From Siphonodentalium dalli (taxonomy: Eukaryota; Mollusca; Scaphopoda; Gadilida; Siphonodentaliidae): 64,000 nucleotides of DNA. The DNA is taken from positions 193,595,948-193,659,947 of the forward strand of contig CP136064.1 of the NCBI GenBank assembly GCA_032622095.1. Direction: 5' to 3'. Below are positions 19,778 to 31,587 of this stretch, in pieces. The translations under genes were made by a program, and so were the position numbers. The notes under the pieces are model-generated. The model ran no database searches and had not been told where the DNA came from. It was given only the letters and a program-made list of their open reading frames with translations. Position 1 is the first letter of the stretch. Every line of letters starts with the position of its first letter.

Positions 19778-21894
19778 TGTCTTCGCGGGAGTTAAGGTTA
19801 ATTTTCTGACTTCACAAGATTTATCTGAGTGTGGCCTTAATATCATAATTAGGTTAGATGTCAAGTGAAAATATTCACACATGGAGCAATAATTCTATGA
19901 ATTTATTGCATCAAATACAGAACCATTACAATAAATAAAATCATATTTCGGCCGTCAAACATTTCACCCGTTGGAATACAAAATAATGACAATTTAATTA
20001 CGGATATTCCAATTTACTGCGCACAAAAATGATGGGTTAATCCGCTTGTCAATCGCAAAAAATATCAGTCGGAGAACTAAGGGAAATATATACTTGCAGC
20101 ATATTTGATGATGTACGTGCACATTAATTTAGCTTTAATATTTAACAATAAGATAAAGCTTGTACGTGTTTGGCTAATATGTGGTAAATCCATCTGAATA
20201 TATAGGTCTAGTCCTACACGTGAAAGAAACGCCCGGGCCCCGGGAGTACTGTACCTGGTCCTAGCCTACATACATTTCTGGGATATATAACAATGAGATA
20301 TAGCAATCCACTCCACAGTGAATTACTTTATGTTCCATCCGCCCCAGCCTTCAGAAACAAGTCATTTTGGCAAACCAGCACTGCAATGCAAAATAATTAT
20401 ATTGACAGAAAGTCAGAAACACCTGTCCGAATGTACCCCCCTCACAAAAATTCCCCGGGGGTACCTTCGGACACTTTGTATTTGTTTAATTTCCCCACAA
20501 AACAACTTTATTTCAAATAAAACAACAATCAAAATAGGTTCATGGTATGTTCAAGAAACAGAAGGATACGATTTACAAGCAACTCCGCCCAAAATACAGC
20601 AATTAGATACGATCTAGGTCAGCGACCTCTTTAACTTTCACCTTGTTCTGGTTCAAGTATTTCGCGCGGAAAACCCCCTGACGTCATAGGCTAATTTGAC
20701 CATGTTTGAATGAAAAAACAATTTAATAATTTCTTGTCACCTATTGTCACTTGAAAAATATTTTGCCGTCAAAACAGGAAGTTCACAGTTTTTACGACGA
20801 ATCTGTCGAATATTTTGGTGTGTTTTTTAATATTTACTACAGTCAAACGCTAGTTATTGTATTAAAGTAATAAATATTTGTTTTAACTTATATTGGTGGT
20901 TTTTTATTGATAAAATATTTCGTTATCACCTATTGTCACCCAATATAAATATTTTAACGACTTACATATTGGACATTGAATGTCCTTGATATATACTGTG
21001 TATTGGTCTGTTGAAGGAAAATTTACACAATCGATACCTTCACTATCGATGATAGTTATTAGTCGGAGTATTGGCCACGGAAACGGGCCAGCTCGCCCCA
21101 GGGCCCACTCACCCCAGTCGACCTGGGTCAGCTCGCCCCGAGCCAGCTCGCCCCGGGCCAACTCGGTCCAAGGGATAATGTCTTATTTAAGTTGTTTTCT
21201 TTGGTGTCGTTTTGCTTGCTTTCTCTCTCCCTCTATCTCCCCTCTCTAAGACAAAGGGTTGTCAGGAGATAGATTGGAGTTTGGTAGTAGTGATAATTAT
21301 TTATGTCGCTGATAGCAAGAATAAAAACATAGGCCTAAGAACATTTATATATATCAACATGAACTTGAATGAATATGAAAAATTACGATGACTAAATTTG
21401 ACGAACGAATATGACGGAATGAATATGACGAATGAATGACGAATTACGACGAATGAATTCTCCACAGTCAGTTGGCCGCCGCTCCTCTCGACGCATTCCT
21501 CTTCAAATATAACGACTCACATAATCACATTTCTAGAGGAATGCGACTGGTCAGTTCTGGTGTATCGGCTGTGTAAGAATCCCACAGTTCTCGGAAGCAC
21601 TTTGCTTTGTGAGTTTATGCAATCCGGCTGTCGGTTTCAAGGTCGACGGCTAGGAAATTCAGTTCTATGAATGATGCTTCGATGTCAGCCTAAAGGAAAA
21701 AAAGTAATGAGTAAATAAGTAAGTCCGTTAAAATGTTCGTTCTAATAAACAAATGACAGTATAATTGCTTAATTAATTAATCGAATTATTTAATTATTAT
21801 AATTATAGATTGTTGAATTCAATATTTTTGTTACTTATCATTGAACGAATGTTGTTGAATATCTTTGAATTTGTTGAATTAAATATACACACCT
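19778..21894. other. No gene recognised
   Basis: Low-complexity and AT-rich DNA. Notable items are the GC-rich GCCAGCTCGCCCC island (21080-21175) and a GAATGAATATGACGAA-type short repeat (about 21370-21455). The ORF starting at 20293 looks like chance. Confidence 0.4.
21080..21175. repeat. GCCAACTCGCCCC-type GC-rich island
   Basis: Imperfect tandem copies of GGGCCAGCTCGCCCC / GGGCCCACTCACCCC. Related islands occur at 22741-22808 and 54255-54325. Confidence 0.6.
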
Positions 21895-22365
21895 TAATTC
21901 GAGATCATTATTTGTCCGCATGTTTCAATTGAAAATGTGCTGGAATCGAGCCACTGCCGTTGTACATACTCGCAGAGGCTGCGAAGACTGGACCCTTTGT
22001 CTGTCTTCTGTATCATTGCGTCAAAGGCGTCCCGGATATGTTGTGATGGCAGCAAGGGCAATGCAATGGTTTGCCGAACGAAATTTATTTTTGAATTCTT
22101 TAAATATTTTATAATATAATTAAACTTATAATTGAAATTTATTTTATTAAATAATTTATGTGTCGATGTGGTGATTGTCCCCTTTCATCGCCCGCTTATA
22201 TATATGGTCGATGCCAGAATAGCAGAGTCGATGCTGCCACTGGAGGCAATCGTCGCCATTCAGCGCATGCTGCAGTGGTCTCACTTCGCTACCACACTTT
22301 ATGTATGTGGTCGGCATATGAAAGTGATTACCTATCACACATTCTGAAGCCATCTCACCCTGTGA
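21895..22365 (-). pseudogene. Decayed MULE-type transposase exons with Cys/His domain
   Basis: Two minus-strand blocks. 22365-22156 encodes CGSEVRPLQHALNGDDC then LQWQHRLCYSGI, a degraded copy of the small Cys/His module (C..C.R.VRP.QHALLCD.C..WQHR.C.TGI type) often found in animal MULE/FLYWCH proteins. 22105-21895 encodes FVRQTIALPLLPSQHIRDAF then KTDKGSSLRSLCEYVQRQW, which matches the region after the catalytic core of the same proteins, and then runs into stops. The catalytic Asp residues are not present, so most of the gene is missing. An AT-rich 50 bp segment between the blocks could be a relic intron. Function is lost. Confidence 0.65.
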
Positions 22366-22740
22366 AGTGTGAGGTGTGATCAGTCGACTGGCTAATGTGT
22401 AAACAGCCTACTTCCTATTGTTTTGTTAGGATAGGAATGGGACAATAACGGCTTCCCAAACTGCAGAGATAGTGAGATGAACTCAGAGAATAAGAGAAAC
22501 TTTAATATCCAGAATGTGAAAACAGTTCATTATTGTTATTTATGAATTCGCCGGTTCGTCGTTCAAACCAACTAGTTTGATATACTGGCTATTATCTTTG
22601 CTAACAAACGTGCCTAAAGTAATCTAAATGTCAAAATTGATGGACATGCATAACTTGGAAATATATCATAATCTGAACTTAAGAAATTAATATATTAATA
22701 TATATTAATTAATTTACAACTTTAATACAAATGTAATACC

Positions 22741-22808
22741 CGGGCCAACTCGCCACTGAAATCTGGGCCAGCTCGCCCTAAAGACTGCCTGGGGCGAGTG
22801 GGCCCGGA
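22741..22808. repeat. GCCAACTCGCCCC-type GC-rich island
   Basis: GGGCCAACTCGCC, GGGCCAGCTCGCCC and the inverted GGGGCGAGTGGGCCC within 70 bp. Confidence 0.6.
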
Positions 22809-22984
22809 TCCATTGGCCACATTCCTGGGTCAATAAATATAGAATGAGAATTCCGAACATGCAGCTCCGCTGCCCAAACAACCCTACTCGCTTTGATACT
22901 ATAGGAATTTGTACAGTACAGATGGTCATCGAAAGATTCGTCCCAATCACATTCACTCTCATCCCAGCAATAACACACTCTTAA

Positions 22985-23233
22985 AGACACGGTTGGCCTT
23001 GGCGGTGGGTATCCTGTGAAAATATCTCTACCCGTCAAAAACCGCCACAATCAGAAAGAACATCAAAATGTAGATAGACTTTGTCCGTATACAAATAAGA
23101 AATATCGCAAAAACAGTATGTTATGGTCATATGTTTGACCATTGTTATTGTAAACAAAAGCGGAAAAAGTTACTTTTCTGGTGTTTGTTTATATTATGAT
23201 GGTAAACATAAAGTGCGTTCTTTGTTGGTGAAT
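22985..23233. mobile_element. TTAA miniature element, truncated copy
   Basis: Begins after TTAA (22981-22984) with AGACACGGTTGGCCTTGGCG and follows the copies at 60303 and 62676 up to about AAGTGCGTTCTTTGTTGG. It then stops where the 165 bp tandem repeat starts. The far end and second TTAA are missing. Confidence 0.75.
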
Positions 23234-23725
23234 ACAGGTCGTACTACTTGTCTGATCATCATGAAAATTGTCATGGATGTTAATATTAATATGTAGATGG
23301 GAACGGGTAATTTTGGGATTATTTGACAAAAAAACATGGCCGCTAGCAGCAATCTTGGATTTTACTCTTTTGATAACTAAATCCTTTGGCACAGGCTACA
23401 GGTCGTACCTTTTGTCAGATAATTATGAAATTTGTCATGGATATTGACATTGACATGTAGATTGGAAAAAGTCATTTTGGGATCATTCGGGGAAAAAACA
23501 TGTCTGTCAGCAGCCATTTTTGGATTTTACTCTTTGCTTGACTAAATCCTTTGGCACGGGCTACAGGTCGTAGCTTTGATCTGATTATAATGAAATTTGT
23601 CATGGATGTTAATATTGAAATGTAGATGGGAACGAGTCATTTTTGGGTCGTTTGGTAAAAAAATATAGCCACCAGCATCAATTTGGGGTTTACTCTTTGT
23701 ATGACTAAATCCTTTGGATCGCAGT
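23234..23725. repeat. Tandem repeat, three diverged units of about 165 bp
   Basis: Units start with ACAGGTCGTA at 23234, 23398 and 23563 and end with ACTAAATCCTTTGG. Each includes ATGAAA.TTGTCATGGAT and a TAGATTGGAA/TAGATGGGAA block. Non-coding as far as I can see. Confidence 0.85.
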
Positions 23726-23789
23726 ATCAATATACACTTCTTTTAGTTTAAGATAATTGTATAATAATATCGTTTTTGTCTCTCAACAG

Positions 23790-25087
23790 ATTAGAGATAA
23801 ATATGGAGTCGCAATCAACCTGGTATGTATCAGTAAAATATTTAGTTCAGTTGTTAAACAATATAGGTAGTCTCTATCTCGCTTTACAACTTGGAATTTG
23901 ATAATATGGGGTGAGGTTACTATTTTGAAAACACAATTGTCTAAATTGAATAGAATTAAATAATTTACCAAGTGAAGAGTGTGTGTTATATGATTGTTCT
24001 AATTAGCTCTTGTTGAATAGACTGGTTTTTGTGATAAACAGTTTATTTGATATTCATATGTAAATTAATTTATTTAATATACTACTTTCAGGATATTGAT
24101 GATACACCTATGATCCATATACCACCCCGCCCCAGTGCTTCAGCAGCTATACCACCACGCCCCAGTGCTTCAGCAGCAAGTGCCGCCGTTGCTGGTCCAT
24201 CGTACGCAGCTATACCACCCCGCCCAGTGCTTCAGCAGCAAATGCCGCTGTTGCGGGTCCATCGTCCCCTGATAGTCCAGCTCAAGGAGGTGCTGATAGT
24301 CAGGTAACTTTTTTTTTTATTTACAAATATAATACTTAAATATAAAAAGAAAACTCTAACCTATTCAGATATCCTCAAAACAACAAATAATAGGGTGAAG
24401 TTACTTTTTCTTATATAAAATTAATCAATTTTACTATTTTTTATAGGATAAAAGGATAGTGGTTATCGACGAAGACGAAGATAAGGTATATATAATTTAT
24501 AATATATTAACTATTTATATATAAAATACTATAGAAGTATTAGTGAGAAAATCATATATGGCACTGTAGGTAGTCCTCTCTATGTTAATTCCCTATACCC
24601 AAATGAGGGGAAATCGAGTTGCTATGAAGTAAACATTCACTATTATGTATTTCACAATAAATATCTATATACAAGAATAACACACACTTGAATTCATTTT
24701 GTATATTTTACAGGGGGGGGGGGGAGAGAAAAAATGGTCGATACTCAGGACGAAAATCTGTTTGCAGTAAGTAATAGAACTACTGAAATTATTAGTTAAA
24801 AGGTACTTGTATTGTGTGATGTTAAAATACTCACTTCTGTTTATATGAATTTTAAAGGGTGTGAGTCAAACCCACCATAAATCAAATATATGCCTTTAAA
24901 ACCAATATTAAAATTTGTGTTATATATTGCAAGTGGAAAAAATTCACAGTATTTATACTGGAAATATTGATAGGTATATTTTATTGTGAAATATAAAATA
25001 GAACTGACTATACTATATTCTTATTGAATCAATTATTACACCCATCTATTACAGACACTAAAGAGAAGACGCAGAATGAATTAAATG
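23790..25087 (+). pseudogene. Fragment of a gene made of micro-exons
   Basis: Five short blocks have good acceptor and donor sites. E1 23790-23822 (33 bp, IRDKYGVAINL). E2 24092-24303 (212 bp; DIDDTPMIH then three IPPRPSASAA-like repeats). E3 24447-24485 (39 bp, DKRIVVIDEDEDK). E4 24714-24766 (53 bp after a G run, ends MVDTQDENLFA). E5 25055-25087 (33 bp). Donors are GTATGT, GTAACT, GTATAT, GTAAGT and GTAAAT; acceptors are CAACAG, TTTCAG, TTATAG, TTACAG and TTACAG. E1 and E3 are multiples of three; E2 and E4 would be if one base were restored in a C run (third repeat) and in the G run. E5 in phase 0 reads TLKRRRRMN then stop. Upstream exons are not found. I recognise no domain: acidic, Pro/Ala-rich, with a basic end. 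It could be a host gene or an element gene. Confidence 0.45.
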
Positions 25088-26339
25088 GTAAATATATTTA
25101 TTATATAAAAATTCATATAATATTAGCAATACACAAATATATCAATACATACAAATACATATTCATAAATAATATATTAATTTTGCTTAATACCTATGGT
25201 GTCAACAACAACAATCATATATAAATCATTAATATTTTTTCCTGCAAATAACAATAAATTATGCATTATAAATATTGTAATGTCCATATGCATATGAATC
25301 AACACCATTTGTTTTCCACCACCTCTTATCACAATAGGCAGAAAGTCCTATTTTATTAATTTTAGTACCGAACAAATTATGTTTATAATTGGTGATATTA
25401 TTTGATGAACAATACAGTAAATTATAATCTGATTTTAAGCAATTCATATAATATTCATGTTTTAAACTAATACTGTTGACACCCTTAGCTCTTAGTCTTT
25501 CCTGTTCATTAGACAATTTCATACTATATAACTTAGGTCTCAAACCAACAAATTGTGTGATAGGTACCGAGGCACATTCATCCTTGAATAACCCTGGGAT
25601 TGATTTATTTGAATTATTATAGATTGAGTGGTTTGATGGATAATTTGAAGTATCAAACAAATCCTTTCTAATACCAATTTCCTCATAAATATCATTGGTA
25701 TATATATATGATAACAAAATGAATCTGTGTCAGTCATCAACAGTTTAACGTTGTCAAATTTCGGTTTTATGTAATTATAGTGGAAATAATACATAATTGT
25801 TTTTGATAGATCTAAAATTGAAAAACATATATATATTGGTTTGTCAAGAGTTATATTTATCATTTGACGTTCTCACACTGTCCAATCGGCTCGCGGAATA
25901 CCAGTGTGAACGTCAGAATACCAGTGCTGTACAGGAGAATACCAGTGTTTTTAAGCGATATGATGGTACCATAATTTGAACTGGACGGCTAAATAACAAA
26001 ACAAAAGACAATGGAAAGGTATATACGTTCGATTTTGCATTTACCCAGTGGAGGGGTCACCTGGTGATGTTCAGTTCGACTCTGGGCGATCTGGCCTTCG
26101 TTTAAAGCAGAACAATAGTGTGTACAAACTCGTAGGGTGGAGGTAAAATTTTGCCCTAATCGGCATTCTAGTGCGTTTTGTTTAATTCCTGAGCATAACT
26201 TGCGAATTTTTTTATAAAATTCCGACAGCTGGAATCTAGTGGCAAAACGTGCACATCGAAATCACTGGCGTGTATTAGTTGGAAATACACTAATACAAAT
26301 TTTCTTTATATGGTAAGTTATATCGGGTATATGTCGGGG

Positions 26340-27105
26340 AGTGTTTTAGATTCGGTTTAAGCTATAGGAATGTCTCATCCCCTCATCAAATTTGGGCACA
26401 ATCGATCTAGAATGGTACATGTGTGGGTCTAAGATTTGAAAGTTCGAAATTTTAAGTACGGCGATACTCAACATTGGTGGAACATAAAGTAAGAATTTAG
26501 TTGACAAGAGTTTAAATTTCCATTTATTTGGTATTGGCACTGAGTTAGTTCCATATCAATTGGATTCAAACAGTTAGTTTAAACTAATGTTTAACATTTG
26601 CAAATAAGTCTATCATTAAATAGGGAAGACGTTCTAAAACTAATGGAATGATATTTCTAATTATCCCAGCAAATGTTGCATATATGGGGTAGACTTGTTC
26701 CCAAAATTTAGAAAGTAATTGATATTATGGGCCATGCATATCTTTGCCTATATGTTGAGTTATTCGTCGATTTTAAGGCGTTTCCGTGTGTATGCATGCA
26801 ATATGATATATCGATGGATGGACTGGTGTCAAATATATTAATTGTTGAATGCATGGATATGATATGTTTCTGAGCTGTTGTGATGGGAGAATGAGTTGGA
26901 TGGCTGTGCTGATGCATCAGTGAGTGATTGGCGAGTCGATGGTTGGCTGGATTATTTTTGGTGGATCGTTGCGTGGTGATTGGACGTATATATGTTGTGG
27001 ATTCGTGTACAAATATATTGATATATTTTATGACTGCGTGTGCATATGGATAAATCTAGGGGTTTATTTTATGCATATCTAATTTTCTCTTTATTTTTCT
27101 CTTTT
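26340..27105. other. Non-coding interior of long-TIR element, left
   Basis: No gene seen. AT-rich with short GATG/TGGTTGG simple-sequence tracts near 26810-26960. Confidence 0.4.
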
Positions 27106-27109
27106 CAGA

Positions 27110-27610
27110 AAAGGAAAGCGCGACAATCAATGGGGCAAGAGGAAAAGAATAAAATTTGGGAAAAAAACGCGACAGCGGAAACGGACACGACAGTGAAAAT
27201 GCGGAGCCAGATGTGGTTGGGCCAGTAACACCGGAGTCACAGTCAGGTGTGCTCAGCAAGCAACTTTCATGGGCGCCCTTTAAGAGAGCGATCTATAACC
27301 GCGGGATCATCCCAGCAAGGAGAGTGCTTTTTCAACAAGGAAGGCACGATGGTTATTCAATACCAGCTAAAGCAACAACCGCCTTAAAAGGAACTGGATA
27401 CTTGAAAGACATAAAAACTTTTTTCGATCTGATTGCTGAAGGAAAATTCCCGATGGAGAACATTTCATTCCGTGTATTTATCGAGACAGTTCGGTGGTTT
27501 TCCCTAAATTCAACCACGCAAATGAGATAATCCTCTGAGACAACGGCATTCTGAAAAACAGGATACAGGCTTTTTGGAGAAAAAATCAACTTGCTTATAA
27601 ACAATATAAA
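27110..27610 (+). pseudogene. Decayed ORF inside the long-TIR transposon
   Basis: After a strong acceptor (TTCTCTTTTCAG, ending 27108) the frame encodes KRKARQSMGQEEKNKIWEK; at an A7 run (about 27163-27169) it shifts into a 124-residue ORF (27156-27530) with FKRAIYNRGIIPARRVLFQQ, YLKDIKTFFDLI and FIETVRWFSLNSTTQMR. Then two stops interrupt what reads as a continuing protein (T.AF.KTGYRLFGEK). I do not recognise a transposase catalytic motif. The E-T-V-R-W-F-S...T..MRYS style text is reminiscent of proteins common in mollusc predictions, but I cannot name them. It may be a captured gene, or the remains of the element's own protein. Confidence 0.4.
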
Positions 27611-28368
27611 CATAAACAAGGCAACATAACTGATAGATGTCGCAACCAATCACCACGGATTATATTTAAAGCTATTGATTTATTCGCCACTCACCATTAG
27701 GCCAAACAGATTTTGGCATTTTATAATGTAATTGTTCAGCTACTGTACAAGTTCGGAAAATTGCATTTAAAGTGATATGAAACACTCCGGTAGGGTGATA
27801 AAATAGAAATGGAGAACAATCTTGTTCAAAGTAGTTATGTTTACAAATATGATATGTATATTGACAACACATATCGTCATTCTTATATATTAATTAAATG
27901 CAGTGACTGTCGACGACGAAATCATTTTCGTTAGTTTATCGCCGATAGGTGCGTCCCGAATCGAGTAGTAAATATTTACAATTTAGCGTAGTTCTGACAA
28001 TGTTTTCTATGGAGCGGTACGGTTGATTTGCTTGAAGTTTCGGTTATGTTAGTAGAATGCTACATCCCTCCAGTTGGCACAGCACATTAATGCTAACTTA
28101 TCAGTTTCACGCACCCGAATAAGTACACAATATGTCTTTAAACTGACGTATCCCAATAGTTTTAAGAACAATTCTACAAAAACGCCATATTCTGACCTGG
28201 ACATCATGAAATTTGTTCTATATTTTACACTAACTTTGAGTATCGACGTATATAGTTGAAGTTTCGTTCTTTCCTATTATAGATCCACATATTTACCCTT
28301 CTATATCAACTTTGTCGTTATTTTGGGAATGGTGAGGCATTTCGGGTGCCCGATGCTCTGTATGAAGC
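27611..28368. other. Non-coding interior of long-TIR element, right
   Basis: No gene that I can support. The short ORFs here lack any recognised motif. Confidence 0.4.
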
Positions 28369-30366
28369 GTTTATCGACATATACCCGATATAACTTACCA
28401 TATAAAGAAAATTTGGCACTGGTAGCCCTCGTTGGCATGCACTGGCAGTTCGCCGTGCCATTTTCTGTGATCACCGTCGCTCGTTTCGATTTATTTTCGT
28501 GTATTTCCAACTAATACACGCCAGTGGTTTCGATATGCACGTTTTTCCAATAGATTCCGCAGTCGGAATTTTATAAAACATTCCGCAAGTTATGCTCAGG
28601 AATTAAACAAAACGCACTAGAATACCGATTAGGGCAAAAGTTGACCTCCAACCTATGAGTTTGTAGACCCTATTTTTCTACTTTAAACAAAGGCCAGATC
28701 GCCAAGAGTCGAACTGAACATCACCAGGTGACCCCTCCACTGGGTAAATGTAAAATAGATCGCGCATACCTTTCCATTGTCTTTCGTCATGTTATTTAGC
28801 TGTCCAGTTCTAATTATGGTACCATCATATCGCTTAAAAACACTGGTATTCTCCTGTACAGCACTGGTATTCTGACGTTCTGGTATTCCGCGAGCCGATT
28901 GGACAGTGTGTTTCTACACCAACTAAATGTTCGTTGAAAATTGTAAAATTTTGAAAACTGCTTTTTTTTTACACTTTGCAAATTTGTTCTCGTCACTATA
29001 TATAGAAATATTCTTATATTTACGACAATTTTGCATCGACTCCCCAAATATAGAGTTAGAAAGGAGTTTAAATCGTGATTTATCAAAATTGTTTGTAGCT
29101 TCTGATCGCATTTTTGCATTTAGATTGATATAAACAGACAACCAAGTTGATTGATCAAATTTAAGCACTCTTTGAATTTTAGTACATTTCATTCCCAATT
29201 GCATATAAAGTTGTAAATTTCTGTAATGGATAATATACTGCTCCTTATTATATAGTTTGAATAAGTTTTTGACTAAATGGTTTTTTTTTTATTTTTATAA
29301 ATTTGTTCCAACATTTTTTGACTGTATGGTGATAGTTCATTTAATTCACATTTTCTTTTTTCCGGGGGCCAATGGATAATCATTATGCATATTGTGTATA
29401 TCTTCTGGGTATTCCAAATCAACTTCTAATATATACCCACATTCTGAGTCACTCGTCATATTTGTTATGTCAAGATTTGCTATTTCTTCTGTGTTCAAAA
29501 AGCTGAAATTTCCCTTTGGCATTGGTTCCATCATTGCTCTCGCATACAGAGCGTTACAATCCCAGTTCACTATATAACTATTAGGTTTTGTGGGATCAAA
29601 AGTTTCTGGGATATATGGATTGTTGGCATTCGCTAATCTGGTATATATCGAACATATTCCACCTCTCATACCCTTTTCTATCATTAGAAATTGATCAATA
29701 TCTGTTATCAGTTCTAAGGTGATGCCAGATTTTTTAAGCATAGCAGACCATGAAAACCATGAAAATCCTGGCAAAGTAATAAAATGAGCTGGATCCAATT
29801 CATAGTGTTTCAAACAAAGTTCTCTAAATTGTTCGAAAACGATGCTAATAAACATACATCAGATCTCAAATAAATATCATGGTAATCACCCAAATTTTGA
29901 ATATTAAAACAAGTCCAAACATTATTGGCTTGTTCATATTCCAAATCGGTTATATGTCTACCTTTAAGTTTGTTGTAAAAACAATTCTCAGGAGGAAGTT
30001 GTGTTTCAGTGAAATTATCAAAAGTTGTGATATAATCATATGGATATATTCCTTTCTCACATAACAATTTCAATTGTTTGTCATTCAATACACCTTCATC
30101 TTTGAGATATTTGAAACCATAGAGCTCGTTGTTTCTCAAATTACTCACCAATGTATCTAATGATGCACTAAGAAATTGATAACTGTCAAGAAATTGAAAT
30201 TTTCCAAAGGTAAATGTAATATATTTTTCCATTGATTTTGCGATACATGTTATTTTAGAGTCTTTGAATTTTCCTAGTTCTTGCATTACCAAATGAAAAT
30301 CAATGTTGGATCCGCCATGAAAAATAACTGGTATAAAGTTTGGAGCTTTTTTCCTTTGTAAATTAC

Positions 30367-31587
30367 GGGAACATGTCTCTATTCCGAAGGTTCGCTATTC
30401 CGAAGGTTCACTATTCCGAAGGTTTGCTATTCCGAAGGTTCTCTATTCCGAAGGTTCGCTATTCCGAAGATTTTTGTTATTTTAAAGGTTAATACTATAT
30501 TCTAAAGTATTGAGAGGGTTCTTTATCACGAAGACACTTTTTATGAAGGAAATAACTTAAAACATTGAAACAATAAATGTGACTTTTTTCTTCGCGGGTT
30601 TCCTTGAGATTAAATGTCATTACGTATGACGTTATTTCCCAAAACAAAACATATTCACGTCAGGCAGCCCACACTTGTAATTGCTATGTTTCCATACGAT
30701 TTAATGTCATCACGTATAACGTTATATCTCAATAATCTTAGAGGCAAGAATACGCTAGCTAAAGGCGGATTAAAACAGTGGGGCTATAACTCTTAATGAA
30801 TAATGCGTAGCAGAATGTCGTTGAATAGACGGGTATGAGATGAACCAAACTGCAATTGTGAATTTGTATTGAATTTTAAATGTCTGTATCAGAAAATGTC
30901 CATAGAGAAATAGAAAACAGCTTAAATCATAAAAAGATCCCAGAATGCAACATAATTCAACCTAATATATTTTCAATTGAAGGGGAATAACACTATCTTT
31001 AAAATATAGAGTTATTCCCCCCCATTGAAAATAATACACTTTGCACAACAAAACCAGATGAACCTTTAAAAGTACAAACACACGTCGTTAACTCAACAAA
31101 AACAACAGGTTCACGGTTTATTACATCGCATAAGCTGATAGTACAGTGTTAGAGAGCTTCCTATTTCCAATGGTATGTATACTGGCATATATGTTATTAT
31201 GTGATCTGGGGGTTCGAAAATTAAGTGGGCCTTTAATGTTGATGTTTCTTTCAAATTGCCAGTTCGGAAAAACTATATCTCTTACATGTAGTTTATTTCA
31301 GTCATGGTGTTTTCAACTTTCCATATTAAACGATAAACTGATACTGTCTTCTTGCTATTAATAACCGAAATCTGGGACAATTTGGGAATCAGAAGTGGGT
31401 GTATAAATGTACTATATGTGAATACTAGCGTAATATTATTTTTCATTCCTCGTGTGTTTTTGTGGTGGGGTGCAAATTTTGATTCATTTCTGGTTAAATA
31501 CGCCCAGAATAGAAAACCTTCGGAATAGCGAACCTTCGGAATAGCGAACCTTCGAATAATGAACCTTCGGAATAGAGAACCCTACCC
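30367..31587. mobile_element. MULE-like 1.2 kb element with tandem-repeat TIRs and 9 bp TSD
   Basis: Flanked by GTAAATTAC at 30358-30366 and 31588-31596. The left end contains CTATTCCGAAGG-type units repeated about six times (30378-30470); the right end contains the complement CCTTCGGAATAG about four times (31507-31577). The tips share GGG and TCTCTATTCCGAAGG. A 9 bp duplication and G-starting ends fit Mutator-like elements. No transposase is encoded, so it is non-autonomous. It lies in the polB exonuclease region of the Polinton. An internal hairpin (GGGGAATAAC / GTTATTCCCC) is at about 30980-31022. Confidence 0.8.

Larger units (their letters stand above)
25874..28910. mobile_element. 3.0 kb DNA transposon with long terminal inverted repeats
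   Basis: Ends CACACTGTCCAATCGGCTCG / CGAGCCGATTGGACAGTGTG. Inverted similarity extends from 25874 to about 26336 and from 28910 to about 28369, with an indel of roughly 100 bp in the right arm. Inside each arm GAATACCAGTG-like units recur three times near the tip. Flanks TTCT on both sides (GTTCT left, TTTCT right): a 4-5 bp target duplication. Removal of the element plus one copy of it joins the two polB parts in frame, which confirms the boundaries. Superfamily is uncertain; CMC/Chapaev (4 bp, CAC ends) or a Transib-like element (5 bp, CAC ends) are the options that fit the tips. Confidence 0.85.

Noticed and set aside
20293-20617. Two overlapping plus-strand ORFs of 75 and 99 codons
   Set aside because: No domain, no splice signals and frames overlap; consistent with chance.
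25874-28910. RAG-like (ProtoRAG/Transib) transposon because of a CACA heptamer tip
   Set aside because: Tip is CACACTG rather than the CACAGTG/CACWATG pattern, TIRs are far too long for that group, and no RAG1-like core is encoded; left only as an option.
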